Of a stretch of 8,627 nt of DNA, positions 1 to 5,619 are shown piece by piece; the stretch's first letter is position 1; each line of letters opens with the position of its first letter. A program made the translations under genes and the position numbers. The notes beneath the pieces are model-generated. The model worked only from the letters and a program-made list of their open reading frames with translations. It did not search any database and was not told where the DNA came from. Source of the stretch: Nitrosomonadales bacterium (GTDB lineage Bacteria > Pseudomonadota > Gammaproteobacteria > Burkholderiales > Sulfuricellaceae); contig PQAG01000068.1 in assembly GCA_003104895.1 (NCBI GenBank), positions 1 through 8,627 on the forward strand. Direction: 5' to 3'.

Positions 1-3
1 AAA

Positions 4-642
4 TCAGAAAAAACTTTCGGGTATGATCAGAACGTCGCCTGGCCGCATGGGTACGTTGGCTGATATATCGCCGTCCTTGATCAGGTCGTTCAGGCGGACG
101 CCAAGTTGTTGCTGTTTTCCGTCTACGTTGCGAACGATGCTGGCCTTGTTTCCGGCGGCGAAGTCCGTGATGCCGCCCACTGCGATCAAGACATCCATCA
201 GCGTCATTTCATCACGGTACGGTAGAGCCTGGGGTTTAGCGGCTTCGCCTATGACCCGGATTTGCTCGCTATATGGTCCAACAAAGCCGGTCACAATAAC
301 GGTTACTATTGGTTCCTGAATATATTTGGCCAGCGCCTTCTCGATATCTCGCGCCAGATGGCTCGATGTCTTGCCGCTGGCTGGCAGATCCTCCACCAAT
401 GGGGTCGTGATTTTGCCGTCCGGCCGGACCGGCACTGTCATGGATACTTCGGGATTGCGCCAGACAATGATATTCACGCTGTCGCCGGGGCCGATCAGGT
501 AGTCATGCGGCGGAGGCAGCCCTTCTGCGGCGGAAAGGGGCGGATGTGTTGTGCCGGCGCAACCGCCTAGTGTCAGGAGGGAAAGGGCGAAAGCAAAGCA
601 AGCCAGCCATCTCGCGGTATTGGTGTATTGCGGAGTGTTCAC
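4..642 (-). CDS. Exopolysaccharide export lipoprotein, Wza-like (XrtA/PEP-CTERM type)
   Basis: This is probably the outer-membrane or periplasmic polysaccharide export protein of an exosortase-associated exopolysaccharide cluster. I place the start at a GTG at 642 because a GAGGT Shine-Dalgarno lies 7 bases upstream (650-654) and the protein then opens with a good lipoprotein signal: Arg11, a hydrophobic stretch, and the lipobox LGGC with Cys28 lipidated. An in-frame TTG at 726 would add 28 unlikely residues. The mature part has a Poly_export domain (YLIGPGD at 48-54, then VRPDGKI near 71-77) followed by one SLBB-like beta-grasp domain (about 120-205). It ends at GDVLIIPESFF. At 212 residues it is much shorter than Wza (about 380) and lacks the C-terminal membrane helix, as is usual for the PEP-CTERM-linked export family. 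Partner genes (chain-length determinant, kinase, exosortase) would lie off the left edge. Family call is confident; the XrtA label rests partly on the neighbouring PEP-CTERM gene. Confidence 0.88.
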   Translation of the reverse strand: MNTPQYTNTARWLACFAFALSLLTLGGCAGTTHPPLSAAEGLPPPHDYLIGPGDSVNIIVWRNPEVSMTVPVRPDGKITTPLVEDLPASGKTSSHLARDIEKALAKYIQEPIVTVIVTGFVGPYSEQIRVIGEAAKPQALPYRDEMTLMDVLIAVGGITDFAAGNKASIVRNVDGKQQQLGVRLNDLIKDGDISANVPMRPGDVLIIPESFF

Positions 643-649
643 TTGGATT

Positions 650-654
650 ACCTC
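650..654 (-). promoter_or_regulatory. Shine-Dalgarno deciding the GTG start of the export lipoprotein
   Basis: The minus strand reads GAGGT, then 7 bases, then GTG (640-642). This is the only start with both a good ribosome site and a lipoprotein signal peptide directly behind it, so it outweighs the TTG at 724-726. Confidence 0.7.
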
Positions 655-716
655 ATGCGTAGTTGGATAGGGGGGTCCGGCAACACCGGGACAATTTTGA
701 AATTTGCTGTAAAACC

Positions 717-744
717 ATAATAACAAAATTCATCAGGCTGTCGA
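717..744 (-). promoter_or_regulatory. Candidate sigma-70 promoter of the export lipoprotein gene
   Basis: On the minus strand TCGACA (744-739, 5/6 to TTGACA), a 16-base spacer and TATTAT (722-717, 5/6 to TATAAT) form a plausible housekeeping promoter. Transcription would begin near 710, leaving a leader of about 68 bases. The leader contains a small GC hairpin (GTCCCGG/CCGGAC, near 675-692). This is a motif match only. Confidence 0.4.
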
Positions 745-797
745 CATAAATTCAACCCGGAGAGGCAGTAGAAATCTGCACCCAGCATCCAAGATGC

Positions 798-829
798 AAA
801 AAAGCCCGGCAGGTTTTCCTGCCGGGCTT
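798..829 (-). terminator. Rho-independent terminator of the PEP-CTERM gene
   Basis: A perfect 12-bp stem (802-813 with 818-829) encloses a TTTT loop. Read on the minus strand it is followed by a run of U (798-803 are all A on the plus strand). It begins 21 bases past the stop codon of the PEP-CTERM gene and separates it from the export lipoprotein gene, so the latter should have its own promoter. Confidence 0.92.
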
Positions 830-850
830 GCGGGTTGTTAAAGTCTGCGC

Positions 851-1654
851 TCAGGCGGTCTTGCGGCGGCGGACAGCAGCCAGACCGGCAAGGCCAAGAC
901 CCATCAGGGCGATGGAAGCGGGTTCGGGAACATTGTTGTCTTCGATCGGGACCCCCCCGACTGTGATGCCATCGAATGCCATCCCGGAATCGTATATTTG
1001 GTCGGCCCAGTCCACGACGCCAAACTCAAGGATGTAGTTGCCGGCATTCACGATGTTGTAAGTAGACTCGACCCAGCCCGTGTAGCCGCAGCCAGTGGAA
1101 TAGCAGCTATCTGAATATGCGCCCAGTGGTGTCCAGCTCGGTCCTCCAGGAACAACGGTCACCGTGGCAGGATTTATGGTTGCTTCGATCGGAGGCAGGC
1201 CGAATCCAGGGACGGTATTGCCGCCCGGCGTTGTCCGCGCAGTGAACAGATGCGCCACCTCGTTGAGAGATGAGTCAAGCAGGCGCGACCAGGCGTAGTC
1301 GGCATACCCGGCCCCGTCGGAAGTCACATAGTTGAAATAGAACTGCAGATCGTCCCCGGCGTTCGCGGAGAACACGGAGGTGCGCAGCCTCGATCCATCG
1401 GTGCCGCCTATGCCCGGAAGACCCAGACCGGTGATGCCGGTGTTGCTCGCGACCCAGCCATAGTCCCCACCCTCGGGCGAGGTGATGACAACTCCGTTGG
1501 CGCCTAATGTGCCGCAGTTGCCTGTACAGGTCCAGCCGGCAGGAATACCTGCATCAAAAGCCGTTGCTGATGCTTCGCCAATGAAGGAAAAAGCGGATAG
1601 TGAAAGAAGAGCCGTCAGACCAAGATTTCTTGCTGACTTTTTGCTGATGGACAT
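851..1654 (-). CDS. PEP-CTERM sorting-domain secreted protein
   Basis: This is a 267-residue exported protein of unknown function that should be processed by an exosortase. An N-terminal Sec signal peptide (about 1-30, probable cleavage after EASA) leads into a Gly/Ser/Thr-rich, beta-type domain. The C-terminus is a textbook PEP-CTERM tail: VPEPAS at 242-247, a hydrophobic helix to about 260, then RRRK at 262-265. Four cysteines come in two pairs (C43/C47 in WTCTGNCG and C184/C189 in DSCYSTGCG), suggesting two disulfides. From memory, and unverified, the GWTCTGNCGTLG opening resembles a PEP-CTERM group NCBI catalogues as NF038132. The ATG at 1654 is preceded by GGGAGG with a 6-base gap, so the start is secure. 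Expression is probably sigma-54 dependent and the transcript ends at a strong hairpin. Such proteins are thought to be surface or matrix proteins exported alongside exopolysaccharide; the neighbouring export lipoprotein agrees. Confidence 0.93.
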   Translation of the reverse strand: MSISKKSARNLGLTALLSLSAFSFIGEASATAFDAGIPAGWTCTGNCGTLGANGVVITSPEGGDYGWVASNTGITGLGLPGIGGTDGSRLRTSVFSANAGDDLQFYFNYVTSDGAGYADYAWSRLLDSSLNEVAHLFTARTTPGGNTVPGFGLPPIEATINPATVTVVPGGPSWTPLGAYSDSCYSTGCGYTGWVESTYNIVNAGNYILEFGVVDWADQIYDSGMAFDGITVGGVPIEDNNVPEPASIALMGLGLAGLAAVRRRKTA

Positions 1655-1743
1655 GATACACCTCCCAAATTTGATTGAAGGGAACGGAAATTGAGCAAAA
1701 CCAAAACGATTAACGGCAGCATTTATTATCGAACTGCAATCAG

Positions 1744-1759
1744 AACTTTACGTAAAGTT
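1744..1759. promoter_or_regulatory. Perfect 16-bp palindrome, possible operator
   Basis: AACTTTACGTAAAGTT is fully self-complementary about 1751/1752. It lies where the sigma-54 promoter predicts the transcription start of the PEP-CTERM gene (about 1753), so a dimeric regulator bound here could block initiation. The regulator is unknown. Confidence 0.4.
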
Positions 1760-1763
1760 ATGA

Positions 1764-1779
1764 AGCATGATTTATGCCA
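1764..1779 (-). promoter_or_regulatory. Sigma-54 (-24/-12) promoter of the PEP-CTERM gene
   Basis: The minus strand reads TGGCATAAATCATGCT. It matches the RpoN consensus TGGCAC-N5-TTGCW, with GG and GC in the exact required register and only the C of the -24 box and one T of the -12 box changed. The start would be near 1753, giving a leader of about 100 bases. Known biology supports it: PEP-CTERM/exosortase loci commonly carry the PrsK/PrsR two-component pair, PrsR being a sigma-54 enhancer-binding protein. Confidence 0.65.
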
Positions 1780-1792
1780 CGATGCATCTAAG

Positions 1793-1816
1793 TTGTAATA
1801 ACATCTTTTATTACAA
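1793..1816. promoter_or_regulatory. 9-bp inverted repeat upstream of the sigma-54 promoter, candidate activator site
   Basis: TTGTAATAA (1793-1801) and TTATTACAA (1808-1816) form a perfect inverted repeat around a 6-base spacer in an AT-rich tract. It lies about 40-63 bases before the predicted transcription start of the PEP-CTERM gene. This is closer than most enhancer sites but also suits IHF or a DNA-bending protein. It has no U-run on either side, so a terminator is unlikely. Confidence 0.4.
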
Positions 1817-1880
1817 TTGATTAGTGTTGGTTTTTATGGGGTTCATTCTATGCCTGACATTTTTTATTATCTAAGAATGT

Positions 1881-1915
1881 AAAAAAAATCGACACCAGGG
1901 TTTGCAGGTAGTGTC
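1881..1915 (-). terminator. Weak candidate terminator behind the broken membrane-protein gene
   Basis: On the minus strand GACACTA pairs with TGGTGTC (7 bp including one G-U) across an 11-base loop, followed by GAT and a run of eight T in all (1881-1888 are A on the plus strand). It lies about 60 bases past the stop of the pseudogene. The U-run is strong and the stem is modest. Confidence 0.45.
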
Positions 1916-1977
1916 CACGGAAGAGGTGCAAATCCGGCCGCAGGTGGCAGCGGTCCTGTCAAACGGTTTTAGGCTGC

Positions 1978-2306
1978 TTATGCACGCAAGCCTAGCGCAA
2001 TAACCGCCCCCACTCCGAAACCATATGGAATATGGGAGAGCGTACTTGCGAGCAAGGCATTTGAACCCTGCGGCCCCCGGACACCAAAAAAGCCCCAGCC
2101 AAATGAAGGCGGGAGAATGAACCAGGGTAGCAGCGAGGTGGCAAGCCCAAAGATCAGTCCTCCGAGCAAATGATTGCCGGGGAGGGGCAAACCCATTGAA
2201 CGTTGACCCAGCTGGTAATGCCGCGCATGGCGGCAATGGTTTCAGTGATGTCCATCAGCGCGGAGCCGAAAACGCCCCCCAGAAAAGCCCAGGTCAATAT
2301 TTCCAT
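1978..2306 (-). pseudogene. Broken membrane-protein gene, DUF2938-like, frameshifted
   Basis: Two pieces of one gene lie in different frames. The 5' piece starts at an ATG at 2306 behind an AAGG ribosome site and reads MEILTWAFLGGVFGSALMDI for its first 20 residues, then runs to a TGA at 2154-2156. The 3' piece, read through 2196 to the TAA at 1978-1980, carries two hydrophobic helices, including LLGGLIFGLATSLLPWFILP and a later SHIPYGFGVGAVIAL. Together they look like the first helix and the last two helices of a four-helix inner-membrane protein of the DUF2938 kind. About 60-75 central residues appear to be missing, and the halves are out of frame by one or two bases. Family naming is from memory of its pattern and is tentative. 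That the gene is broken is better supported, because the hydrophobic patterns on both sides of the shift look like real protein. Confidence 0.6.
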
Positions 2307-2375
2307 TGGTTACCTTGTATGGCCCGGCATGCAGAGCCAGTTCATTTTTTGCGTAGTCCACCGGAACAGCGCCTT

Positions 2376-2517
2376 CATCGATCCCCCGCCGCCCGTTGAG
2401 CGGATCAAGACCGGCCGGCGCGGCGCCATTCTGCTGGCCCGGCTTGCCCGGGCGGGTGAGCCCGCCGGCGTAGTTGTTCCCGACGCAGGGGATGAAGCCA
2501 TCCGTGACCGCGTCCGC
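2376..2517 (+). pseudogene. IS110-family transposase fragment
   Basis: The frame starting at 2374 reads PPPPVERIKTGRRGAILLAR and continues LARAGEPAGVVVPDAGDEAIRDRVR. This matches the N-terminal DEDD (RuvC-like) domain of IS110-family transposases, whose usual form is PGDR(I/V)KTDRRDAxxLARLxRAGELTxVWVPDxxxEAxRDLVR. Only about 45-50 codons remain of a protein normally over 300 residues long. There is no start codon context, and the KTDRRDA motif has become KTGRRGA, losing both Asp residues, so the piece is dead. The left boundary is vague; weak similarity may extend to about 2350. The fragment ends within a few bases of an integron-integrase relic in another frame. No IS ends were found. Confidence 0.65.
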
Positions 2518-2533
2518 GACAATGATTTATACT
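2504..2533 (+). promoter_or_regulatory. Possible recO promoter inside the integrase relic
   Basis: GTGACC (2504-2509) and TATACT (2528-2533, 5/6 to the -10 consensus) are separated by 18 bases. Transcription would start near 2540, about 60 bases before recO. The -10 box coincides with the Tyr-Thr codons of the relic, so it may be chance. It is listed because the debris has left recO without an obvious upstream operon partner. Confidence 0.25.
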
Positions 2534-2587
2534 CACGTCCTCAACCGTGGCGGCAGGGGCGTGGAAAGCCTGCTCGACCGCCTTTGA
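2507..2587 (+). pseudogene. C-terminal relic of an integron integrase (IntI)
   Basis: The frame through the ATG at 2522 reads MIYTHVLNRGGRGVESLLDR, then Leu and a TGA stop at 2585-2587; five more codons upstream (TASAT) also fit. Integron integrases end in (S/T)TMIYTHVL(N/K)xGGxGVRSPLDxL, containing the catalytic Tyr of the tyrosine recombinases (here Tyr in IYTHV, codon 2528-2530). XerC and XerD also share IYTH but lack the GGRGV...LDRL tail, so IntI is the better match. Everything before about residue -26 is missing, including the Arg and His box residues, so it cannot recombine. It lies in a different frame from the adjoining IS110 fragment. An integron platform probably once stood here; I find no attC or attI site left. 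Confidence 0.7.
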
Positions 2588-2601
2588 TCTGAATTTGAGT
2601 G

Positions 2602-3327
2602 ATGGTGACCGCGAATAAAACCCGGCTGGAGGACCAGCCAGCCTATGTCTTGCATGCCTATCCCTACCGCGAGACCAGCCTGATCGTCGAGGTCTTCAGC
2701 CAGAACCACGGCCGTTTGCCGCTGATGGCGCGCGGCGCGCGGCGGCCGAAATCGGCGGTGCGCGGCTTGCTGCTTTCCTTCCAGCCGCTTGCTTTGAGCT
2801 GGTTCGGCAAGGGCGAGCTGCGCACGCTGCACAGCGCCGAGTGGCAGGGCGGGCAGCCGCTGCTGCAGGGCATGGCGCTGATGTGCGGTTTTTATCTGAA
2901 TGAACTGCTGCTCAAGCTGCTGCATCGCGACGATCCTCATGAGCAGCTTTTCCTGTATTACCAGCAGACCCTGCAGGAGCTGGCGCGGCGCACGGATTAT
3001 GAGGCCATTTTGCGCCGCTTCGAGAAACGCCTGCTGCAGGAGCTGGGTTACGCGCTGACGCTGGACTGCGAAGCCGGGTCGGGGATTCCGGTGGTGGCGG
3101 AGGAAGGGTATCGCTACGTGATCGAGCGCGGCCCGGTGCGGCAATCGGGGAGGCAAAACGGTGTAGAATTGCGCGGCAAAACCCTGCTCGATCTGGCGGC
3201 CGACGATTACAGCGATCCGCTCACGCTGCAGCAGGGCAAGGCGCTGATGCGCACCCTGCTCAACCACTACCTGGGCGACCAGACGCTGCATACGCGGCAA
3301 TTATTGAAGGATTTACAGCGTTTATGA
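2602..3327 (+). CDS. recO: DNA repair protein RecO
   Basis: RecO anneals SSB-coated single strands and, with RecR, loads RecA at gaps in the RecFOR recombination pathway in the cytoplasm. The protein is 241 residues, close to E. coli RecO (242). The N-terminal OB-fold signature is clear (AYVLHAYPYRETSLIVEVFS at about 14-33, then GRLPLMARGARR). It is followed by the helical domain (CGFYLNELLLKLL) and a segment with FEKRLLQELGY. As in other proteobacteria, the four-Cys zinc site of Deinococcus RecO is absent. I prefer the ATG at 2602; a GTG at 2599 is directly adjacent and neither has a strong Shine-Dalgarno. Its stop overlaps the pdxJ start as ATGA, implying translational coupling. In many related bacteria era precedes recO; here mobile-element debris ends 14 bases upstream instead. 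Confidence 0.95.
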   Translation: MVTANKTRLEDQPAYVLHAYPYRETSLIVEVFSQNHGRLPLMARGARRPKSAVRGLLLSFQPLALSWFGKGELRTLHSAEWQGGQPLLQGMALMCGFYLNELLLKLLHRDDPHEQLFLYYQQTLQELARRTDYEAILRRFEKRLLQELGYALTLDCEAGSGIPVVAEEGYRYVIERGPVRQSGRQNGVELRGKTLLDLAADDYSDPLTLQQGKALMRTLLNHYLGDQTLHTRQLLKDLQRL

Positions 3328-4070
3328 CGATACAGCTCGGCGTCAATATCGACCACGTAGCCACCCTGCGCCAGGCGCGCGGCACGCTTTATCCCAGCCC
3401 GGTGCAGGCGGCGCTGACGGCGGAATCCGCCGGGGCGGACGTGATCACCCTGCACCTGCGCGAGGACCGGCGCCACATCCAGGACGCGGACGTGGAGATT
3501 CTGCGCCAGGTATTGCAGACGCGCATGAACCTGGAAATGGCGGTGACAGATGAGATGGTTCGGATTGCGCTGCGCATCCGCCCGCAGGACGTGTGCCTGG
3601 TGCCGGAAAAACGCGAGGAGCTGACCACCGAGGGCGGCTTGGACGTGGTGACCCATTTCGGCAAGGTGCAAGCAGCTTGCGCCGCACTGGGCGCGGCGGG
3701 CATCCGCGTGTCCTTGTTCATCGATGCCGACCGCAAACAACTGGATGCATCGAAGGCCGCCGGCGCGCCGGTGGTGGAAATCCATACCGGCCATTACGCC
3801 GATGCTGGCAGTCATGCCGGGCAGCAGCAGGAATTTGCCCGCATCGCCGATGCCGTGGCCTATGGCCAGTCCATCGGCTTGCGGGTCAATGCCGGGCATG
3901 GCTTGCATTACCACAACGTGCAGCCCGTCGCTGCCTTGCCCGGCATGGGAGAGCTCAATATCGGCCACGCCATCGTGGCGCACGCGCTGTTCGTTGGCTG
4001 GGAGAATGCGGTGCGCGAGATGAAATCCCTGATGGTGGCCGCGGCGGTGCCATTGCGAGGAACGAAGTGA
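3324..4070 (+). CDS. pdxJ: Pyridoxine 5'-phosphate synthase
   Basis: PdxJ condenses 1-deoxy-D-xylulose 5-phosphate with 3-amino-1-hydroxyacetone phosphate to form pyridoxine 5'-phosphate, the last ring-forming step of the DXP-dependent vitamin B6 pathway. It is a cytosolic TIM barrel. The 248 residues start with LGVNIDHVATLRQARGT and carry the expected active-site residues: His44 (in TLHLREDRRH), Glu71 (in NLEMA) and His192 (in NAGHGL), each one less than the E. coli numbering. ATGA overlap couples it to recO. The C-terminus is odd: after EMKSLMVAAA the last residues (VPLRGTK) and the stop lie in or at the edge of a dispersed palindromic repeat, so the native end has probably been replaced by repeat-encoded sequence. 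This should not affect the active site. Confidence 0.97.
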   Translation: MTIQLGVNIDHVATLRQARGTLYPSPVQAALTAESAGADVITLHLREDRRHIQDADVEILRQVLQTRMNLEMAVTDEMVRIALRIRPQDVCLVPEKREELTTEGGLDVVTHFGKVQAACAALGAAGIRVSLFIDADRKQLDASKAAGAPVVEIHTGHYADAGSHAGQQQEFARIADAVAYGQSIGLRVNAGHGLHYHNVQPVAALPGMGELNIGHAIVAHALFVGWENAVREMKSLMVAAAVPLRGTK

Positions 4071-4121
4071 CGAAGCAATCCCGGTTGAAGCAAGCAGGAT
4101 TGCTTCGCTGTGCTCGCAATG
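4051..4121. repeat. Dispersed palindromic repeat in the pdxJ-acpS junction
   Basis: Outer arms CATTGCGAG (4051-4059) and CTCGCAATG (4113-4121), and inner arms CGAAGCAATCC (4071-4081) and GGATTGCTTCG (4097-4107), form a long imperfect hairpin with a 15-base loop. The wording (ATTGCGAGGAACGAAGTGA...GATTGCTTCGC...CTCGCAATGACGG) belongs to a repeat I recognise as scattered between genes in many bacterial genomes. It covers the last codons and stop of pdxJ and most of the 82-base gap before acpS. It has no U-run, so it is not a standard terminator, but it could stabilise the upstream mRNA end. Confidence 0.75.
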
Positions 4122-4152
4122 ACGGCGAGTTGGCGGGCATGGGCTTGCCTTG

Positions 4153-4530
4153 ATGATTTTCGGCATCGGCACCGATATCGTTTCCACCAGCCGCATCGCG
4201 GCAGCCTGGGAACGCCACGGCGAGCCATTCGCGCAACGCATTCTGGCGCCTCAGGAGTGGGCCGGTTTTGCCGAGGCCAGCCAGCCTGCGCGCTTTCTGG
4301 CCAAGCGCTTCGCCGCCAAGGAGGCCTTCGCCAAGGCGCTTGGCACGGGCATTCGCGCCCCGGCCACCTGGCACAATATCCGCGTGGCCCACGACGTGCT
4401 GGGAAAGCCCATTCTGGATTTTGGTCCCGAGCTGGCGGCCTTGCTGGCGCGCCACGCCATCCGCAGCCACCATCTTTCCATCAGCGACGAGAAGGAAATG
4501 GCGGCGGCTTTCGTCATTCTTGAAAAATAA
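4153..4530 (+). CDS. acpS: Holo-[acyl-carrier-protein] synthase
   Basis: AcpS transfers the 4'-phosphopantetheine arm of CoA to the serine of acyl carrier protein, switching on fatty-acid synthesis. The 125 residues are the usual length of this small trimeric enzyme. The two Mg2+-binding residues are present: Asp8 in IGTDIV and Glu57 in RFAAKEAFAKALGTG. The C-terminal HHLSISDEKEMAAAFVI strand-turn-strand is also standard. I take the ATG at 4153 because MIFGIGTDI is the typical opening; a TTG one codon earlier is possible. No good Shine-Dalgarno precedes it, perhaps because the repeat insertion lies just upstream. nagZ follows after 9 bases. Confidence 0.96.
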   Translation: MIFGIGTDIVSTSRIAAAWERHGEPFAQRILAPQEWAGFAEASQPARFLAKRFAAKEAFAKALGTGIRAPATWHNIRVAHDVLGKPILDFGPELAALLARHAIRSHHLSISDEKEMAAAFVILEK

Positions 4531-4539
4531 GGAGCAGGC

Positions 4540-5619
4540 ATGTCGCTGGGCCCGGTGATGCTGGACGTGGCAGGAACGCAACTCAACGACGACGACCGGC
4601 GGCGGCTGAATCATCCGCTGGCGGGCGGGGTGATCCTGTTCAGCCGCAATTATGAGTCCCCAGAGCAGCTGCGCCAGCTCACCGCCGAAATCCATGCCCT
4701 GCGCACGCCGCACCTGCTCATTGCAGTGGACCACGAGGGGGGCAGGGTGCAGCGCTTCAAGGAGGGCTTCACCCGCCTGCCGCCGATGCGCGAACTGGGC
4801 ATGATCTGGGACGAACATCACAGCCGCGCAAAAACCCTCGCCCAGCAGACCGGCTATGTCCTCGCCGCCGAGCTGCGCGCCCATGGGGTGGATTTGAGCT
4901 TCACGCCGGTGCTGGACATCGACTTCGGCGCCAGCGGCGTGATCGGCAGCCGCGCCTTTCACCGCAAGCCGCACGCCATCTCCGATCTGGCGCATCACCT
5001 GATGCTGGGCCTCAAGCAGGGCGGCATGGCAGCGGTGGGCAAGCATTTCCCCGGACATGGCTTTGTAAAAGCCGATTCGCACCACGAGGTGCCGGTGGAC
5101 GAGCGCCCCTTTTCCGACATCGAGATGGAGGACCTGCTGCCGTTCCAGCAAATGATCGGTTTCGGCATGGCCGCCATCATGCCCGCCCATGTTATCTATC
5201 CCCGCGTTGACCCGAACCCGGCGGGTTTTTCCAGCGTGTGGCTGAAGGACATCCTGCGCAAGCGGCTGGGCTTCGAAGGGGTGATTTTCAGCGACGATCT
5301 TTCCATGGCCGGCGCGCATGTGGCCGGCGGGCCGGTGCAAAGAGCGGAAGCGGCCCTGAAGGCGGGCTGCGACATGGTGCTCCTGTGCAACAAGCCGGAC
5401 GATGCGGACGAACTGCTGGCCGGGCTGCGCTACACCATGCCGGCTGTCAGCATGGCGCGGCTGGTGCGCATGCACGGCAAGCCCCACCCGCTTTCCATGG
5501 CGAAACTGCACGAAGATCCCGATTTCATCAAGGCGGTGCACGCCGTGGGCAGCATCGGCATCCACGAGGGCAACCTGCCGCTGGATGATCCGACAAATTC
5601 TTGTGGGCATAGTGGATGA
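4540..5619 (+). CDS. nagZ: Beta-N-acetylhexosaminidase (GH3)
   Basis: NagZ removes N-acetylglucosamine from GlcNAc-1,6-anhydro-muropeptides in the cytoplasm during peptidoglycan recycling. In many Gram-negatives its products also feed AmpC beta-lactamase induction. The 359-residue protein is a single TIM-barrel GH3 enzyme. Landmarks are substrate-loop VDHEGGRVQRF (63-73), KHFPGHG (168-174), the flexible-loop acid/base pair Asp179-x-His181 in ADSHHEVP, and the nucleophile Asp252 in GVIFSDDLSM. The start has an AAGGAG ribosome site 5-6 bases upstream, placed at the acpS stop. The gene ends in an ATGA overlap with the following UDG gene; the last dozen residues (DPTNSCGHSG) look like an unconserved tail. 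Confidence 0.97.
   Translation: MSLGPVMLDVAGTQLNDDDRRRLNHPLAGGVILFSRNYESPEQLRQLTAEIHALRTPHLLIAVDHEGGRVQRFKEGFTRLPPMRELGMIWDEHHSRAKTLAQQTGYVLAAELRAHGVDLSFTPVLDIDFGASGVIGSRAFHRKPHAISDLAHHLMLGLKQGGMAAVGKHFPGHGFVKADSHHEVPVDERPFSDIEMEDLLPFQQMIGFGMAAIMPAHVIYPRVDPNPAGFSSVWLKDILRKRLGFEGVIFSDDLSMAGAHVAGGPVQRAEAALKAGCDMVLLCNKPDDADELLAGLRYTMPAVSMARLVRMHGKPHPLSMAKLHEDPDFIKAVHAVGSIGIHEGNLPLDDPTNSCGHSG

Noticed and set aside
1970..1994. Hairpin TAGGCT...AGCCTA over the pseudogene stop, considered as an attC site because of the IntI relic nearby
   Set aside because: The arms are only 6 bp with a 13-base loop, and the attC core signatures (GTTRRRY and RYYYAAC) are absent. It also lacks a U-run for a terminator.
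1871..2236. 121-codon minus-strand open frame over the pseudogene region
   Set aside because: It reads the broken membrane-protein gene out of frame and gives a Cys/Arg/Trp-rich product with no domain pattern.
2203..2592. A 129-codon plus-strand open frame as one intact gene
   Set aside because: Its first part is antisense to the membrane-protein pseudogene, the middle is the IS110 fragment, and the end reads the IntI tail in the wrong frame. It is a chance join of relics.
4051..4121. Palindromic repeat considered as the pdxJ terminator
   Set aside because: No U-run follows on either strand, and acpS downstream needs read-through or its own promoter, which I do not see.
3955..5610. Very long antisense open frame (551 codons, minus strand) over pdxJ, acpS and nagZ
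   Set aside because: It lies opposite three well-conserved genes, is rich in His, Gln, Arg and Ala as GC-rich shadow frames are, and shows no recognisable domain.
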